Assembly: GCA_964567785.1 (NCBI GenBank)
Contig: CAZMOK010000003.1
Location: 25,145 to 89,144 of the forward strand
Length of the DNA stretch: 64,000 nt
Direction of reading: 5' to 3'
Source of the DNA: CAZMOK01 sp964567785
GTDB lineage: Bacteria; Bacteroidota; Bacteroidia; Bacteroidales; JAGOPY01
Part shown: piece after piece, positions 61,703 to 64,000 of the stretch
Layout: the number at the start of each line of letters is the position of its first letter
Numbering within the stretch: the stretch's first letter is position 1
The notes under the pieces: generated by a model
Databases searched by the model: none
Seen by the model: the letters and a program-made list of their open reading frames with translations, nothing else
What the model was told of the DNA's origin: nothing
Position numbers and translations under genes: made by a program

Positions 61703-62366
61703 TTATTCTTTTATCACTTTTGTTGTTTGTGACTTGCCATTCGAAAATTCAATCATAAGAAGATAAATTCCTGAACTCAAATGGGACAAATCAATATATC
61801 CATCATTTATTATCTTTAGAAATCTTTGTTGTCCTATCATGTCGAAAAGAATGATATTGGCAATGTTTTCTTCCGACTGTAAATAGATAGATCCATTGGT
61901 TGGATTTGGATACAGATAAAAGCTGTTATCTTTCACATTTTCAACCACTCCTGTTACATTGGAAAATTGACTAAAAAAGTCCCAAAGTAAGTAGCTCGCG
62001 TGAATGTCTTCATTGGTATTTCCTAATTGCGGAAATTGAGGCACTGGCACACCAGGCCAGGTATGTCCGCCATTGATAATTCTATAAAAAAAGAAATCTG
62101 CATCACAATCACAGTCAGTATACCTGTAAAGTTCTACTGTTGAACTGTCATCCGGTATGTTATCAGGTATGTTAACCACTGGTTCCACAGTCTCATAATT
62201 ATTATTATTATTGACCCAAGCCTGAACTGTTGTAACCTGGTGGTAAATGGACAATGTACTGCCGTTGATAGTTTTGATGCTGGAGACTGTCTGATATATT
62301 TTGTTGTGCGATAGTTGTTAAACCTGCTAAAACAAATATCAATAATGAGATTAATTCTCGTTTCAT
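61703..62366 (-). pseudogene. T9SS-exported esterase (LpqC/PHB-depolymerase type) with deleted core
   Basis: The ATG at 62366 gives a signal peptide (LISLLIFVLAGLTTIAQQ) and the first strand of the esterase (QRQYIVHLPPGYN), then a stop at 62208-62210. A second, overlapping frame from about 62240 to 61703 carries only the C-terminal part: VQAWVNNNNNYETVEPV, STVELYRYTD, the catalytic-His motif GGHTWPG, and a type IX sorting domain (LYPNPTNGS...GIYLLMIEF). About 200 residues with the GxSxG nucleophile and the acid are missing, and the two parts are in different frames. Not functional as an esterase. It lies 1 base after the next gene. Confidence 0.85.
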
Positions 62367-62367
62367 T

Positions 62368-64000
62368 TTATTTCCTCTTAATTATTTTTTTTGTGATACG
62401 TTTTTTATTATCTGTATTCACGATACTCAAATGATAAATACCTGTAGGTAAGTTTGAGATATTGATAGAAGCGTTTTCAGATTTGATAACTCCTGATTTT
62501 AGTACCTGACCAGTGGAATTTAAAAGATCATAGCTTTCCCATTTCTTGCCGCTATTCATTATATTGATGAAAGAAACCGCAGGGTTGGGATAGACCCAAA
62601 TATTCTCTTTTGATGTGGATTGGTCTGAGATACTTGTTACACTCCCACGAACATAAATACCCACATCCCTAATATAAATGCCATCATCGTTGGCACTTCC
62701 AGCACAACGAAAACGAATTTTAGCATCATTTGCAAAGTTGAAGCTATCACTCTGAATTCTTGTAAATCCATAGTCCCATACACCATTGGCAAAATCATCA
62801 TCTGAAGAGAGAGTAAGGATATTTGTCCAATTTGTACCATCCCAAAGCTCCACAACAAAGCTTTCGTCTGTTTCCATGCTTTCTGCTTCATAACGAAATG
62901 CCACTTTTAAGATATCATACGAAGTTAAATCTATGGCAGAGTCCAAAATCATTGATGAAGCTATTCCGCTATTCCCTTGTATTCGAACAGATTGGTCGGA
63001 AGCATCATAGAAACAGTTATCCCCACCGGAGGCATAACCGTCAAAGCCTGTGGCAAAATCAGAAAACTCAACATTCACAAAGCTGTCCTGATGATAAACA
63101 TCGTCTAAAAATTGAATCATTTCATGGGCAACTCCTACAGGGTCGTCTTCCGGAGCGTAGTGGGTAACATCTAACTGGGGGTGTGGCTGCCCATAGGAAC
63201 CGGGAACTCTTTCAATAAAATCCCTGCGCGCATCAAACATATTATTATCTGCCTGCCCGAAAATGGTCATAAAGGGTTTTTGAAAGTTTTCCATGAAAGA
63301 CCAGGCAGCATTGTTAGCAATAGCTTCTGGACGAGTGGTGTCATCCGGTACCATTTCAGGAAAAGTTCGTACGGCCATTTTGTAGGTAGAGTCTGGAAAA
63401 GGCGCATAATAGCTATAAATCTCAGCAGGTGTTAAGCTGTCATTTACTGAACCGGCTATAACATGACCGACCGGAACATTCGGATTGTCACGAACAAATT
63501 GTCTCCAATTCAGGTGAACCGGAGATATAAACGTGCCATCCGGCAGGCTTGCATTGGCATCAATGAATGCATCGAACCGATTGGGGAAATGCTCCACCAT
63601 CATTCTAATACCAATGGGAGTCCCGTAATCATGTCCGAAGATGGTGACTTCATTTAAATTCAAGGCTGAATCAATTTTAGTGAATAATTGAGTTACCCAA
63701 CCTACATGACGGTCATAGCAATAATCCAAAGAGTCAGTTGGTTTATCTGAACGCCCCATTCCCATGAGGTCGATGGCTATAGTTCGGTAACCTGCTGCAT
63801 TTAAAAGTGGTATTACATCTCTGAATTGATAAATCCAGGTCGGGTTACCGTGAATCATAATGACAGTAGGACCTCCAGCCGGTCCTTCATCAATGTAGTG
63901 CATGCGTAGCTGTCCACCTTCGTAATCATTTACATAAAAATAGTGTGGTGCATAATTATATCCGTCAAGGTTGGCAAAACGGCTATCAGGAGTTCGCAGG
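62368..64000 (-). CDS. T9SS-exported alpha/beta-hydrolase (haloalkane-dehalogenase/epoxide-hydrolase-like), 5' end outside
   Basis: At least 543 residues, frame open to the window edge. The reading upstream of 63903 gives LRTPDSRFANLDGYNYAPHY, the N-terminus of haloalkane-dehalogenase relatives. Then oxyanion motif HGNPTWIYQF, nucleophile Asp in FGHDYGTP (Tyr where Trp is usual), acid Asp in FGQADN and His in THYAPED. A beta-sandwich domain (about 310-460) with WDGTNWTNILTL follows, then a C-terminal sorting domain (VYPNPAVSF...GIYHLSIVN). The protein should be exported by the type IX system. Substrate unknown. Confidence 0.85.
   Translation of the reverse strand, partial: LRTPDSRFANLDGYNYAPHYFYVNDYEGGQLRMHYIDEGPAGGPTVIMIHGNPTWIYQFRDVIPLLNAAGYRTIAIDLMGMGRSDKPTDSLDYCYDRHVGWVTQLFTKIDSALNLNEVTIFGHDYGTPIGIRMMVEHFPNRFDAFIDANASLPDGTFISPVHLNWRQFVRDNPNVPVGHVIAGSVNDSLTPAEIYSYYAPFPDSTYKMAVRTFPEMVPDDTTRPEAIANNAAWSFMENFQKPFMTIFGQADNNMFDARRDFIERVPGSYGQPHPQLDVTHYAPEDDPVGVAHEMIQFLDDVYHQDSFVNVEFSDFATGFDGYASGGDNCFYDASDQSVRIQGNSGIASSMILDSAIDLTSYDILKVAFRYEAESMETDESFVVELWDGTNWTNILTLSSDDDFANGVWDYGFTRIQSDSFNFANDAKIRFRCAGSANDDGIYIRDVGIYVRGSVTSISDQSTSKENIWVYPNPAVSFINIMNSGKKWESYDLLNSTGQVLKSGVIKSENASINISNLPTGIYHLSIVNTDNKKRITKKIIKRK

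Overview
The window looks like a chromosome segment of a Bacteroidota bacterium, probably an anaerobic or facultative member of Bacteroidia. Evidence: two secreted hydrolase genes end in type IX secretion (YPNP...) sorting domains; at least fourteen genes are preceded by the phylum's TAnnTTTG -7 promoter box; Shine-Dalgarno sequences are nearly absent; and the primary sigma factor, the long GAPDH and the fused 2-oxoacid dehydrogenase E1 are typical forms of that phylum. A group 3-type [NiFe] hydrogenase, HypA, NhaA and a complete Mrp antiporter point to hydrogen metabolism and a sodium-stressed habitat. No tRNA, rRNA, CRISPR array or intact transposase was seen.

Layout. 1-2681: 3' end of a hydrogenase large-subunit gene, its C-terminal protease and a dihydroorotate-dehydrogenase-like flavoprotein, closed by a terminator. 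2688-9255: a half-length FloA-like protein, an outer-membrane barrel, a four-gene ABC-2 transporter operon, an output-less PAS sensor and a BtuF-like binding protein. 9366-18659: hypA, nhaA, an aldo-keto reductase pseudogene, a secreted isochorismatase, GT39, the overlapping queD-folE pair, a CDGSH protein, DUF368/PopT and a ytfI-gerW-like pair. 18740-41494 is mostly core genome: TPR protein, glmM, recR, a CoA-transferase, the dapF-GNAT-mltG-DUF2279-HAD operon, htrA, rpoD, gap, pyrG, yidC, GT9, tsaC, nitrilase and fused E1. 41489-47225: an OmpA-domain remnant and the mrpABCDEFG operon. 47577-64000 is accessory and gene-poor: a DUF457 protein, DoxX-like protein, a biosynthetic cluster, a beta-propeller protein, hflKC, a PIN remnant, a USP-TPR protein and two T9SS-type hydrolase genes, one of them broken.

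The best candidate for a little-described system is 49769-54795 on the minus strand: YceI-like secreted protein, UbiA prenyltransferase, type III polyketide synthase, SAM methyltransferase and FAD monooxygenase. The last four are packed with a 1-base gap or overlaps. The set resembles the Streptomyces srsABC phenolic-lipid/alkylquinone operon with a prenyltransferase and an isoprenoid-binding carrier added, so a membrane-associated, possibly prenylated, polyketide quinone is a reasonable inference.

A second theme is gene decay. Four identified genes survive as remnants: an aldo-keto reductase and an esterase that both kept their ends but lost the middle, a frameshifted OmpA C-terminal domain, and a truncated PIN toxin. 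A fifth, unidentified, frame-broken remnant may lie near 49.5 kb.
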